Shown here in pieces: positions 21,822-34,070 of a DNA stretch of 64,000 bases. Under the pieces are notes generated by a model. It was not told the DNA's origin, searched no databases, and saw nothing but the letters and a program-made list of their open reading frames with translations. How positions within the stretch are numbered: the stretch's first letter is position 1; every line of letters starts with the position of its first letter. Origin of the DNA: Alitta virens (Eukaryota; Annelida; Polychaeta; Phyllodocida; Nereididae); assembly GCA_932294295.1 (NCBI GenBank), contig OW028580.1:9887374-9951373 (forward strand). The letters are read 5' to 3'. The translations under genes were made by a program, and so were the position numbers.

Positions 21822-24619
21822 GTTCACACTTTTTTTGGTTTGTTGTTCACACTTTTTTTGTTTGTTGTTCACACTTTGTTTGTTGTTCACACTTTGTTTG
21901 TTGTTCACACTTTGTTTGTTTGTTGTTCACACTTTTTTTGTTTGTTGTTCACACTTTGTTTGTTTGTTGTTCACACATTTTTTGTTTGTTGTTCACACTT
22001 TTTTTGGTTTCATGTTCACACTTTGTTTGTTTGTTGTTCACACATTTTTTGTTTGTTGTTTACACTTTTTTTGTTTGTTGTTCACACATTTTTTGGTTTA
22101 TTGTTCACACTTTGTTTGTTTGTTGTTCACACTTTGTTTGTTTGTTGTTCACACTTTGTTTGTTGTTCACACTTTGTTTGTTTGTTGTTCACACTTTGTT
22201 TGTTTGTTGTTCACACATTTTTTGTTTGTTGTTTACACTTTTTTTGTTTGTTGTTCACACATTTTTTGTTTGTTGTTTACACTTTGTTTGTTGTTCACAC
22301 TTTGTTTGTTTGTTGTTCACACATTTTTTGTTTGTTGTTTACACTTTGTTTGTTGTTCACACATTTTTTGGTTTATTGTTCACACTTTGTTTGTTGTTCA
22401 CACTTTTTTTGGTTTGTTGTTCACACATTTTTTGGTTTGTTGTTCACACATTTTTTGGTTTGTTGTTCGCACATTTTTTGGTTTGTTGTTCACACTTTTT
22501 TTGGTTTGTTGTTCACACTTTTTTTGGTTTGCTGTTCACACTTTTTTTGTTGTTCACACTTTGTTTGTTTGTTGTTCACACTTTTTTTGTTTGTTGTTCA
22601 CACTTTGTTTGTTTGTTGTTCACACATTTTTTGTTTGTTGTTTACACTTTGTTTGTTGTTCACACATTTTTTGGTTTATTGTTCACACTTTGTTTGTTGT
22701 TCACACTTTTTTTGGTTTGTTGTTCACACATTTTTTGGTTTGTTGTTCACACTTTTTTTGGTTTGTTGTTCGCACATTTTTTGGTTTGTTGTTCACACTT
22801 TTTTTGGTTTGTTGTTCACACTTTTTTTGGTTTGCTGTTCACACTTTTTTTTGTTGTTCACACTTTGTTTGTTTGTTGTTCACACTTTTTTTGTTTGTTG
22901 TTCACTCTTTGTTTGTTTGTTGTTCACACATTTTTTGTTTGTTGTTCACACTTTTTTTGGTTTCTTGTTCACACTTTGTTTGTTTGTTGTTCACACATTT
23001 TTTGTTTGTTGTTTACACTTTTTTTGTTTGTTGTTCACACATTTTTGTTTGTTGTTTACACTTTGTTTGTTGTTCACACTTTTTTTGGTTTGTTGTTCAC
23101 ACTTTTTTTGGTTTGTTGTTCACACTTTTTTTGGTTTGTTGCTCACACTTTTTTTGGTTTGTTGTTCACACTTTTTTTGGTTTGTTGTTCACACTTTTTT
23201 TGTTTGTTGTTCACACATTTTTTGTTTGTTGTTTACACTTTGTTTGTTGTTCACACATTTTTTGGTTTATTGTTCACACTTTGTTTGTTGTTCACACTTT
23301 TTTTGGTTTGTTGTTCACACTTTTTTTGTTTGTTGTTCACACTTTTTTTGTTTGTTGTTCACACTTTTTTTGGTTTATTGTTCACACTTTTTTTGGTTTG
23401 TTGTTCACACTTTTTTTGTTTGTTGTTCACACATTTTTTGTTTGTTGTTTACACTTTTTTTGTTTGTTGTTCACACATTTTTTGGTTTATTGTTCACACT
23501 TTGTTTGTTTGTTGTTCACACTTTGTTTGTTTGTTGTTCACACTTTGTTTGTTGTTCACACTTTGTTTGTTTGTTGTTCACACTTTTTTTGTTTGTTGTT
23601 CACACTTTTTTTGGTTTGTTGTTCACACTTTTTTTGTTTGTTGTTCACACTTTGTTTGTTGTTCACACTTTGTTTGTTTGTTGTTCACACTTTTTTTGGT
23701 TTGTTGTTCACAATTTTTTTGGTTTGTGGTTCACACTTTTTTTGTTTGTTGTGCACACTTTTTTTGTTTGTTGTTCACACTTTTTTTGGTTTATTGTTCA
23801 CACTTTTTTTGGTTTGTTGTTCACACTTTTTTTGTTTGTTGTTCACACTTTGTTTGTTGTTCACACTTTGTTTGTTTGTTGTTCACACTTTTTTTGTTTG
23901 TTGTTCACACTTTGTTTGTTTGTTGTTCACACATTTTTTGTTTGTTGTTCACACTTTTTTTGGTTTCTTGTTCACACTTTGTTTGTTTGTTGTTCACACA
24001 TTGTTTGTTTGTTGTTTACACTTTTTTTGTTTGTTGTTCACACATTTTTTGTTTGTTGTTTACACTTTGTTTGTTGTTCACACTTTTTTTGGTTTGTTGT
24101 TCACACTTTTTTTGGTTTGTTGTTCACACTTTTTTTGGTTTGTTGCTCACACTTTTTTTGGTTTGTTGTTCACACTTTTTTTGGTTTGTTGTTCACACTT
24201 TGTTTGTTTGTTGTTCACACATTTTTTGTTTGTTGTTTACACTTTGTTTGTTGTTCACACATTTTTTGGTTTATTGTTCACACTTTGTTTGTTGTTCACA
24301 CTTTTTTTGGTTTGTTGTTCACACATTTTTTGGTTTGTTGTTCACACTTTTTTTGGTTTGTTGTTCGCACATTTTTTGGTTTGTTGTTCACACTTTTTTT
24401 GGTTTGTTGTTCACACTTTTTTTGGTTTGTTGTTCACACTTTTTTTGTTGTTCACACTTTGTTTGTTTGTTGTTCACACTTTTTTTGGTTTCTTGTTCAC
24501 ACTTTGTTTGTTTGTTGTTCACACATTTTTTGTTTGTTGTTTACACTTTTTTTGTTTGTTGTTCACACATTTTTTGTTTGTTGTTTACACTTTGTTTGTT
24601 GTTCACACTTTTTTTGGTT
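21822..24619 (+). repeat. Array segment with the second GCTGTT 303-bp pair
   Basis: GCTGTT variants at 22531 and 22834 are 303 bp apart, as near 3.7, 54.4 and 61.4 kb. The second is followed by an eight-T run in place of seven. TTCACAA at 23707-23713 and GTGCAC at 23751 form the usual 44-bp pair. A single tail near 23725 reads GTGGTTCAC. No gene is present. Confidence 0.82.
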
Positions 24620-27039
24620 TGTTGTTCACACTTTTTTTGGTTTGTTGTTCACACTTTTTTTGGTTTGTTGCTCACACTTTTTTTGGTTTGTTGTTCACAC
24701 TTTTTTTGGTTTGTTGTTCACACTTTGTTTGTTTGTTTTTCACACATTTTTTGTTTGTTGTTTACACTTTGTTTGTTGTTCACACATTTTTTGGTTTATT
24801 GTTCACACTTTGTTTGTTGTTCACACTTTTTTTGGTTTGTTGTTCACACATTTTTTGGTTTGTTGTTCACACTTTTTTTGGTTTGTTGTTCGCACATTTT
24901 TTGGTTTGTTGTTCACACTTTTTTTGGTTTGTTGTTCACACTTTTTTTGGTTTGTTGTTCACACTTTTTTTGTTGTTCACACTTTGTTTGTTTGTTGTTC
25001 ACACTTTGTTTGTTGTTCACACTTTGTTTGTTTGTTGTTAACACTTTTTTTTTTTTTTGTTCACACTTTTTTTGGTTTGTTGTTCACACTTTTTTTGTTT
25101 GTTGTTCACACTTTGTTTGTTGTTCACACTTTGTTTGTTTGTTGTTCACACTTTGTTTGTTTGTTGTTCACACTTTTTTTGTTTGTTGTTCACACTTTGT
25201 TTGTTTGTTGTTCACACATTTTTTGTTTGTTGTTCACACTTTTTTTGGTTTCATGTTCACACTTTGTTTGTTTGTTGTTCACACATTTTTTGTTTGTTGT
25301 TTACACTTTTTTTGTTTGTTGTTCACACATTTTTTGGTTTATTGTTCACACTTTGTTTGTTTGTTGTTCACACTTTGTTTGTTTGTTGTTCACACTTTGT
25401 TTGTTGTTCACACTTTGTTTGTTTGTTGTTCACACTTTTTTTTTTTGTTGTTCACACTTTTTTTGGTTAGTTGTTCACACTTTTTTTGTTTGTTGTTCAC
25501 ACTTTGTTTGTTGTTCACACTTTGTTTGTTTGTTGTTCACACTTTTTTTGTTTGTTGTTCACACTTTGTTTGTTTGTTGTTCACACATTTTTTGTTTGTT
25601 GTTTACACTTTTTTTGTTTGTTGTTCACACATTTTTTGGTTTATTGTTCACACTTTGTTTGTTTGTTGTTCACACTTTTTTTGGTTTGTTGTTCACACAT
25701 TTTTTGGTTTGTTGTTCACACTTTTTTTGGTTTGTTGTTCACACTTTTTTTGGTTTGTTGTTCACACTTTTTTTGGTTTGTTGTTCACACTTTTTTTGGT
25801 TTATTTCGTCACACTTTTTTTGGTTTGTTGTTCACACTTTTTTTGTTTGTTGTTCACACTTTGTTTGTTGTTCACACTTTGTTTGTTTGTTGTTCACACT
25901 TTTTTTGTTTGTTGTTCACACTTTGTTTGTTTGTTGTTCACACATTTTTTGTTTGTTGTTCACACTTTTTTTGGTTTCTTGTTCACACTTTGTTTGTTTG
26001 TTGTTCACACATTGTTTGTTTGTTGTTTACACTTTTTTTGTTTGTTGTTCACACATTTTTTGTTTGTTGTTTACACTTTGTTTGTTGTTCACACTTTTTT
26101 TGGTTTGTTGTTCACACTTTTTTTGGTTTGTTGTTCACACTTTTTTTGGTTTGTTGCTCACACTTTTTTTGGTTTGTTGTTCACACTTTTTTTTGTTTGT
26201 TGTTCACACTTTGTTTGTTTGTTGTTCACACATTTTTTGTTTGTTGTTTACACTTTGTTTGTTGTTCACACATTTTTTGGTTTATTGTTCACACTTTGTT
26301 TGTTGTTCACACTTTTTTTGGTTTGTTGTTCACACATTTTTTGGTTTGTTGTTCACACTTTTTTTGGTTTGTTGTTCGCACATTTTTTGGTTTGTTGTTC
26401 ACACTTTTTTTGGTTTGTTGTTCACACTTTTTTTGGTTTGTTGTTCACACTTTTTTTGTTGTTCACACTTTGTTTGTTTGTTGTTCACACTTTTTTTGGT
26501 TTCTTGTTCACACTTTGTTTGTTTGTTGTTCACACATTTTTTGTTTGTTGTTTACACTTTTTTTGTTTGTTGTTCACACATTTTATGTTTGTTCTTTACA
26601 CTTTGTTTGTTGTTCACACTTTTTTTGGTTTGTTGTTCACACTTTTTTTGTTGTTCACACTTTGTTTGTTTGTTGTTCACACTTTTTTTGTTTGTTGTTC
26701 ACACTTTGTTTGTTTGTTGTTCACACATTTTTTGTTTGTTGTTCACACTTTTTTTGGTTTCATGTTCACACTTTGTTTGTTTGTTGTTCACACATTTTTT
26801 GTTTGTTGTTTACACTTTTTTTGTTTGTTGTTCACACATTTTTTGGTTTATTGTTCACACTTTGTTTGTTTGTTGTTCACACTTTGTTTGTTTGTTGTTC
26901 ACACTTTGTTTGTTGTTCACACTTTGTTTGTTTGTTGTTCACACTTTTTTTGTTTGTTGTTCACACTTTTTTTGGTTTGTTGTTCACACTTTTTTTGTTT
27001 GTTGTTCACACTTTGTTTGTTGTTCACACTTTGTTTGTT
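24620..27039 (+). repeat. 2,420-bp block, copy A of three
   Basis: The block carries GTTAAC (TAA at 25039-25041), T14 at 25045-25058, T11 at 25436-25446, TAG at 25468-25470 and ATTTCGTCAC at 25803-25812. All of these recur 2,420 bp downstream. A private change near 26188 turns T7-GG into T8-G. The TTTATG variant is at 26585. Confidence 0.9.
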
Positions 27040-29137
27040 TGTTGTTCACACTTTTTTTGGTTTGTTGTTCACACTTTTTTTGGTTTGTTGCTCACACTTT
27101 TTTTGGTTTGTTGTTCACACTTTTTTTGGTTTGTTGTTCACACTTTGTTTGTTTGTTTTTCACACATTTTTTGTTTGTTGTTTACACTTTGTTTGTTGTT
27201 CACACATTTTTTGGTTTATTGTTCACACTTTGTTTGTTGTTCACACTTTTTTTGGTTTGTTGTTCACACATTTTTTGGTTTGTTGTTCACACTTTTTTTG
27301 GTTTGTTGTTCGCACATTTTTTGGTTTGTTGTTCACACTTTTTTTGGTTTGTTGTTCACACTTTTTTTGGTTTGTTGTTCACACTTTTTTTGTTGTTCAC
27401 ACTTTGTTTGTTTGTTGTTCACACTTTGTTTGTTGTTCACACTTTGTTTGTTTGTTGTTAACACTTTTTTTTTTTTTTGTTCACACTTTTTTTGGTTTGT
27501 TGTTCACACTTTTTTTGTTTGTTGTTCACACTTTGTTTGTTGTTCACACTTTGTTTGTTTGTTGTTCACACTTTGTTTGTTTGTTGTTCACACTTTTTTT
27601 GTTTGTTGTTCACACTTTGTTTGTTTGTTGTTCACACATTTTTTGTTTGTTGTTCACACTTTTTTTGGTTTCATGTTCACACTTTGTTTGTTTGTTGTTC
27701 ACACATTTTTTGTTTGTTGTTTACACTTTTTTTGTTTGTTGTTCACACATTTTTTGGTTTATTGTTCACACTTTGTTTGTTTGTTGTTCACACTTTGTTT
27801 GTTTGTTGTTCACACTTTGTTTGTTGTTCACACTTTGTTTGTTTGTTGTTCACACTTTTTTTTTTTGTTGTTCACACTTTTTTTGGTTAGTTGTTCACAC
27901 TTTTTTTGTTTGTTGTTCACACTTTGTTTGTTGTTCACACTTTGTTTGTTTGTTGTTCACACTTTTTTTGTTTGTTGTTCACACTTTGTTTGTTTGTTGT
28001 TCACACATTTTTTGTTTGTTGTTTACACTTTTTTTGTTTGTTGTTCACACATTTTTTGGTTTATTGTTCACACTTTGTTTGTTTGTTGTTCACACTTTTT
28101 TTGGTTTGTTGTTCACACATTTTTTGGTTTGTTGTTCACACTTTTTTTGGTTTGTTGTTCACACTTTTTTTGGTTTGTTGTTCACACTTTTTTTGGTTTG
28201 TTGTTCACACTTTTTTTGGTTTATTTCGTCACACTTTTTTTGGTTTGTTGTTCACACTTTTTTTGTTTGTTGTTCACACTTTGTTTGTTGTTCACACTTT
28301 GTTTGTTTGTTGTTCACACTTTTTTTGTTTGTTGTTCACACTTTGTTTGTTTGTTGTTCACACATTTTTTGTTTGTTGTTCACACTTTTTTTGGTTTCTT
28401 GTTCACACTTTGTTTGTTTGTTGTTCACACATTGTTTGTTTGTTGTTTACACTTTTTTTGTTTGTTGTTCACACATTTTTTGTTTGTTGTTTACACTTTG
28501 TTTGTTGTTCACACTTTTTTTGGTTTGTTGTTCACACTTTTTTTGGTTTGTTGTTCACACTTTTTTTGGTTTGTTGCTCACACTTTTTTTGGTTTGTTGT
28601 TCACACTTTTTTTGGTTTGTTGTTCACACTTTGTTTGTTTGTTGTTCACACATTTTTTGTTTGTTGTTTACACTTTGTTTGTTGTTCACACATTTTTTGG
28701 TTTATTGTTCACACTTTGTTTGTTGTTCACACTTTTTTTGGTTTGTTGTTCACACATTTTTTGGTTTGTTGTTCACACTTTTTTTGGTTTGTTGTTCGCA
28801 CATTTTTTGGTTTGTTGTTCACACATTTTTTGTTTGTTGTTCACACTTTTTTTGGTTTCATGTTCACACTTTGTTTGTTTGTTGTTCACACATTTTTTGT
28901 TTGTTGTTTACACTTTTTTTGTTTGTTGTTCACACATTTTTTGGTTTATTGTTCACACTTTGTTTGTTTGTTGTTCACACTTTGTTTGTTTGTTGTTCAC
29001 ACTTTGTTTGTTGTTCACACTTTGTTTGTTTGTTGTTCACACTTTTTTTGTTTGTTGTTCACACTTTTTTTGGTTTGTTGTTCACACTTTTTTTGTTTGT
29101 TGTTCACACTTTGTTTGTTGTTCACACTTTGTTTGTT
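27040..29137 (+). repeat. 2,420-bp block, copy B, with a 322-bp internal deletion
   Basis: Landmarks match copy A at +2,420: TAA 27459-27461, T14 27465-27478, TAG 27888-27890, ATTTCGTCAC 28223-28232. From about 28822 the offset falls to 2,098 bp, because the stretch equivalent to about 26406-26727 of copy A, including the TTTATG variant, is missing. The join is clean at monomer level (an A-T6 monomer running into the TTTCATG monomer). Confidence 0.88.
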
Positions 29138-31560
29138 TGTTGTTCACACTTTTTTTGGTTTGTTGTTCACACTTTTTTTGGTTTGTTGCTCACACTTTTT
29201 TTGGTTTGTTGTTCACACTTTTTTTGGTTTGTTGTTCACACTTTGTTTGTTTGTTTTTCACACATTTTTTGTTTGTTGTTTACACTTTGTTTGTTGTTCA
29301 CACATTTTTTGGTTTATTGTTCACACTTTGTTTGTTGTTCACACTTTTTTTGGTTTGTTGTTCACACATTTTTTGGTTTGTTGTTCACACTTTTTTTGGT
29401 TTGTTGTTCGCACATTTTTTGGTTTGTTGTTCACACTTTTTTTGGTTTGTTGTTCACACTTTTTTTGGTTTGTTGTTCACACTTTTTTTGTTGTTCACAC
29501 TTTGTTTGTTTGTTGTTCACACTTTGTTTGTTGTTCACACTTTGTTTGTTTGTTGTTAACACTTTTTTTTTTTTTTGTTCACACTTTTTTTGGTTTGTTG
29601 TTCACACTTTTTTTGTTTGTTGTTCACACTTTGTTTGTTGTTCACACTTTGTTTGTTTGTTGTTCACACTTTGTTTGTTTGTTGTTCACACTTTTTTTGT
29701 TTGTTGTTCACACTTTGTTTGTTTGTTGTTCACACATTTTTTGTTTGTTGTTCACACTTTTTTTGGTTTCATGTTCACACTTTGTTTGTTTGTTGTTCAC
29801 ACATTTTTTGTTTGTTGTTTACACTTTTTTTGTTTGTTGTTCACACATTTTTTGGTTTATTGTTCACACTTTGTTTGTTTGTTGTTCACACTTTGTTTGT
29901 TTGTTGTTCACACTTTGTTTGTTGTTCACACTTTGTTTGTTTGTTGTTCACACTTTTTTTTTTTGTTGTTCACACTTTTTTTGGTTAGTTGTTCACACTT
30001 TTTTTGTTTGTTGTTCACACTTTGTTTGTTGTTCACACTTTGTTTGTTTGTTGTTCACACTTTTTTTGTTTGTTGTTCACACTTTGTTTGTTTGTTGTTC
30101 ACACATTTTTTGTTTGTTGTTTACACTTTTTTTGTTTGTTGTTCACACATTTTTTGGTTTATTGTTCACACTTTGTTTGTTTGTTGTTCACACTTTTTTT
30201 GGTTTGTTGTTCACACATTTTTTGGTTTGTTGTTCACACTTTTTTTGGTTTGTTGTTCACACTTTTTTTGGTTTGTTGTTCACACTTTTTTTGGTTTATT
30301 TCGTCACACTTTTTTTGGTTTGTTGTTCACACTTTTTTTGTTTGTTGTTCACACTTTGTTTGTTGTTCACACTTTGTTTGTTTGTTGTTCACACTTTTTT
30401 TGTTTGTTGTTCACACTTTGTTTGTTTGTTGTTCACACATTTTTTGTTTGTTGTTCACACTTTTTTTGGTTTCTTGTTCACACTTTGTTTGTTTGTTGTT
30501 CACACATTGTTTGTTTGTTGTTTACACTTTTTTTGTTTGTTGTTCACACATTTTTTGTTTGTTGTTTACACTTTGTTTGTTGTTCACACTTTTTTTGGTT
30601 TGTTGTTCACACTTTTTTTGGTTTGTTGTTCACACTTTTTTTGGTTTGTTGCTCACACTTTTTTTGGTTTGTTGTTCACACTTTTTTTGGTTTGTTGTTC
30701 ACACTTTGTTTGTTTGTTGTTCACACATTTTTTGTTTGTTGTTTACACTTTGTTTGTTGTTCACACATTTTTTGGTTTATTGTTCACACTTTGTTTGTTG
30801 TTCACACTTTTTTTGGTTTGTTGTTCACACATTTTTTGGTTTGTTGTTCACACTTTTTTTGGTTTGTTGTTCGCACATTTTTTGGTTTGTTGTTCACACT
30901 TTTTTTGGTTTGTTGTTCACACTTTTTTTGGTTTGTTGTTCACACTTTTTTTGTTGTTCACACTTTGTTTGTTTGTTGTTCACACTTTTTTTGGTTTCTT
31001 GTTCACACTTTGTTTGTTTGTTGTTCACACATTTTTTGTTTGTTGTTTACACTTTTTTTGTTTGTTGTTCACACATTTTATGTTTGTTCTTTACACTTTG
31101 TTTGTTGTTCACACTTTTTTTGGTTTGTTGTTCACACTTTTTTTGTTGTTCACACTTTGTTTGTTTGTTGTTCACACTTTTTTTGTTTGTTGTTCACACT
31201 TTGTTTGTTTGTTGTTCACACATTTTTTGTTTGTTGTTCACACTTTTTTTGGTTTCATGTTCACACTTTGTTTGTTTGTTGTTCACACATTTTTTGTTTG
31301 TTGTTTACACTTTTTTTGTTTGTTGTTCACACATTTTTTGGTTTATTGTTCACACTTTGTTTGTTTGTTGTTCACACTTTGTTTGTTTGTTGTTCACACT
31401 TTGTTTGTTGTTCACACTTTGTTTGTTTGTTGTTCACACTTTTTTTGTTTGTTGTTCACACTTTTTTTGGTTTGTTGTTCACACTTTTTTTGTTTGTTGT
31501 TCACACTTTGTTTGTTGTTCACACTTTGTTTGTTTGTTGTTCACACTTTTTTTGGTTTGT
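29138..31560 (+). repeat. 2,420-bp block, copy C
   Basis: TAA at 29557-29559, T14 at 29563-29576, T11 near 29954 and TAG at 29986-29988 follow copy B by 2,098 bp. ATTTCGTCAC at 30298-30307 is 312 bp after the TAG instead of 335, so one 23-bp monomer is missing. The 322-bp stretch lost from copy B is present here, including the TTTATG variant at 31080. From about 30510 this block overlaps the 3,561-bp duplication. Confidence 0.84.
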
Positions 31561-34070
31561 TGTTCACAATTTTTTTGGTTTGTTGTTCACACTTTTTTTG
31601 TTTGTTGTGCACACTTTTTTTGTTTGTTGTTCACACTTTTTTTGGTTTATTGTTCACACTTTTTTTGGTTTGTTGTTCACACTTTTTTTGTTTGTTGTTC
31701 ACACTTTGTTTGTTGTTCACACTTTGTTTGTTTGTTGTTCACACTTTTTTTGTTTGTTGTTCACACTTTGTTTGTTTGTTGTTCACACATTTTTTGTTTG
31801 TTGTTCACACTTTTTTTGGTTTCTTGTTCACACTTTGTTTGTTTGTTGTTCACACATTGTTTGTTTGTTGTTTACACTTTTTTTGTTTGTTGTTCACACA
31901 TTTTTTGTTTGTTGTTTACACTTTGTTTGTTGTTCACACTTTTTTTGGTTTGTTGTTCACACTTTTTTTGGTTTGTTGTTCACACTTTTTTTGGTTTGTT
32001 GCTCACACTTTTTTTGGTTTGTTGTTCACACTTTTTTTGGTTTGTTGTTCACACTTTGTTTGTTTGTTGTTCACACATTTTTTGTTTGTTGTTTACACTT
32101 TGTTTGTTGTTCACACATTTTTTGGTTTATTGTTCACACTTTGTTTGTTGTTCACACTTTTTTTGGTTTGTTGTTCACACATTTTTTGGTTTGTTGTTCA
32201 CACTTTTTTTGGTTTGTTGTTCGCACATTTTTTGGTTTGTTGTTCACACTTTTTTGGTTTGTTGTTCACACTTTTTTTGGTTTGTTGTTCACACATTTTT
32301 TGGTTTGTTGCTCACACTTTTTTTGGTTTGTTGTTCACACTTTTTTTGGTTTGTTGTTCACACTTTGTTTGTTTGTTTTTCACACATTTTTTGTTTGTTG
32401 TTTACACTTTGTTTGTTGTTCACACATTTTTTGGTTTATTGTTCACACTTTGTTTGTTGTTCACACTTTTTTTGGTTTGTTGTTCACACATTTTTTGGTT
32501 TGTTGTTCACACTTTTTTTGGTTTGTTGTTCGCACATTTTTTGGTTTGTTGTTCACACTTTTTTTGGTTTGTTGTTCACACTTTTTTTGGTTTGTTGTTC
32601 ACACTTTTTTTGTTGTTCACACTTTGTTTGTTTGTTGTTCACACTTTGTTTGTTGTTCACACTTTGTTTGTTTGTTGTTCACACTTTTTTTTTTTTTTGT
32701 TCACACTTTTTTTGGTTTGTTGTTCACACTTTTTTTGTTTGTTGTTCACACTTTGTTTGTTGTTCACACTTTGTTTGTTTGTTGTTCACACTTTGTTTGT
32801 TTGTTGTTCACACTTTTTTTGTTTGTTGTTCACACTTTGTTTGTTTGTTGTTCACACATTTTTTGTTTGTTGTTCACACTTTTTTTGGTTTCATGTTCAC
32901 ACTTTGTTTGTTTGTTGTTCACAAATTTTTGTTTGTTGTTTACACTTTTTTTGTTTGTTGTTCACACATTTTTTGGTTTATTGTTCACACTTTGTTTGTT
33001 TGTTGTTCACACTTTGTTTGTTTGTTGTTCACACTTTGTTTGTTGTTCACACTTTGTTTGTTTGTTGTTCACACTTTTTTTGTTTGTTGTTCACACTTTT
33101 TTTGTTTGTTGTTCACACATTTTTTGTTTGTTGTTTACACTTTTTTTGTTTGTTGTTCACACATTTTTTGGTTTATTGTTCACACTTTGTTTGTTTGTTG
33201 TTCACACTTTTTTTGGTTTGTTGTTCACACATTTTTTGGTTTGTTGTTCACACTTTTTTTGGTTTGTTGTTCACACTTTTTTTGGTTTGTTGTTCACACT
33301 TTTTTTGGTTTGTTGTTCACACTTTTTTTGGTTTATTGTTCACACTTTTTTTGGTTTGTTGTTCACACTTTTTTTGTTTGTTGTTCACACTTTGTTTGTT
33401 GTTCACACTTTGTTTGTTTGTTGTTCACACTTTTTTTGTTTGTTGTTCACACTTTGTTTGTTTGTTGTTCACACATTTTTTGTTTGTTGTTCACACTTTT
33501 TTTGGTTTCTTGTTCACACTTTGTTTGTTTGTTGTTCACACATTGTTTGTTTGTTGTTTACACTTTTTTTGTTTGTTGTTCACACATTTTTTGTTTGTTG
33601 TTTACACTTTGTTTGTTGTTCACACTTTTTTTGGTTTGTTGTTCACACTTTTTTTGGTTTGTTGTTCACACTTTTTTTGGTTTGTTGCTCACACTTTTTT
33701 TGGTTTGTTGTTCACACTTTTTTTGGTTTGTTGTTCACACTTTGTTTGTTTGTTGTTCACACATTTTTTGTTTGTTGTTTACACTTTGTTTGTTGTTCAC
33801 ACATTTTTTGGTTTATTGTTCACACTTTGTTTGTTGTTCACACTTTTTTTGGTTTGTTGTTCACACATTTTTTGGTTTGTTGTTCACACTTTTTTTGGTT
33901 TGTTGTTCGCACATTTTTTGGTTTGTTGTTCACACTTTTTTTGGTTTGTTGTTCACACTTTTTTTGGTTTGTTGTTCACACTTTTTTTGTTGTTCACACT
34001 TTGTTTGTTTGTTGTTCACACTTTTTTTGGTTTCTTGTTCACACTTTGTTTGTTTGTTGTTCACACATTT
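30510..34070 (+). repeat. 3,561-bp tandem block, copy 1
   Basis: The constant 3,561-bp offset to the next copy is shown by TTTATG (31080 and 34641), TTCACAA (31563 and 35124), a six-T tail (starting 32250 and 35811), T14 (32685 and 36246), CACAAAT (32921 and 36482) and a GGTTTATTG monomer (33330 and 36891). The six-T tail and CACAAAT are private to these two copies. Boundaries are uncertain by about 200 bp because older paralogous blocks also match. Confidence 0.9.
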
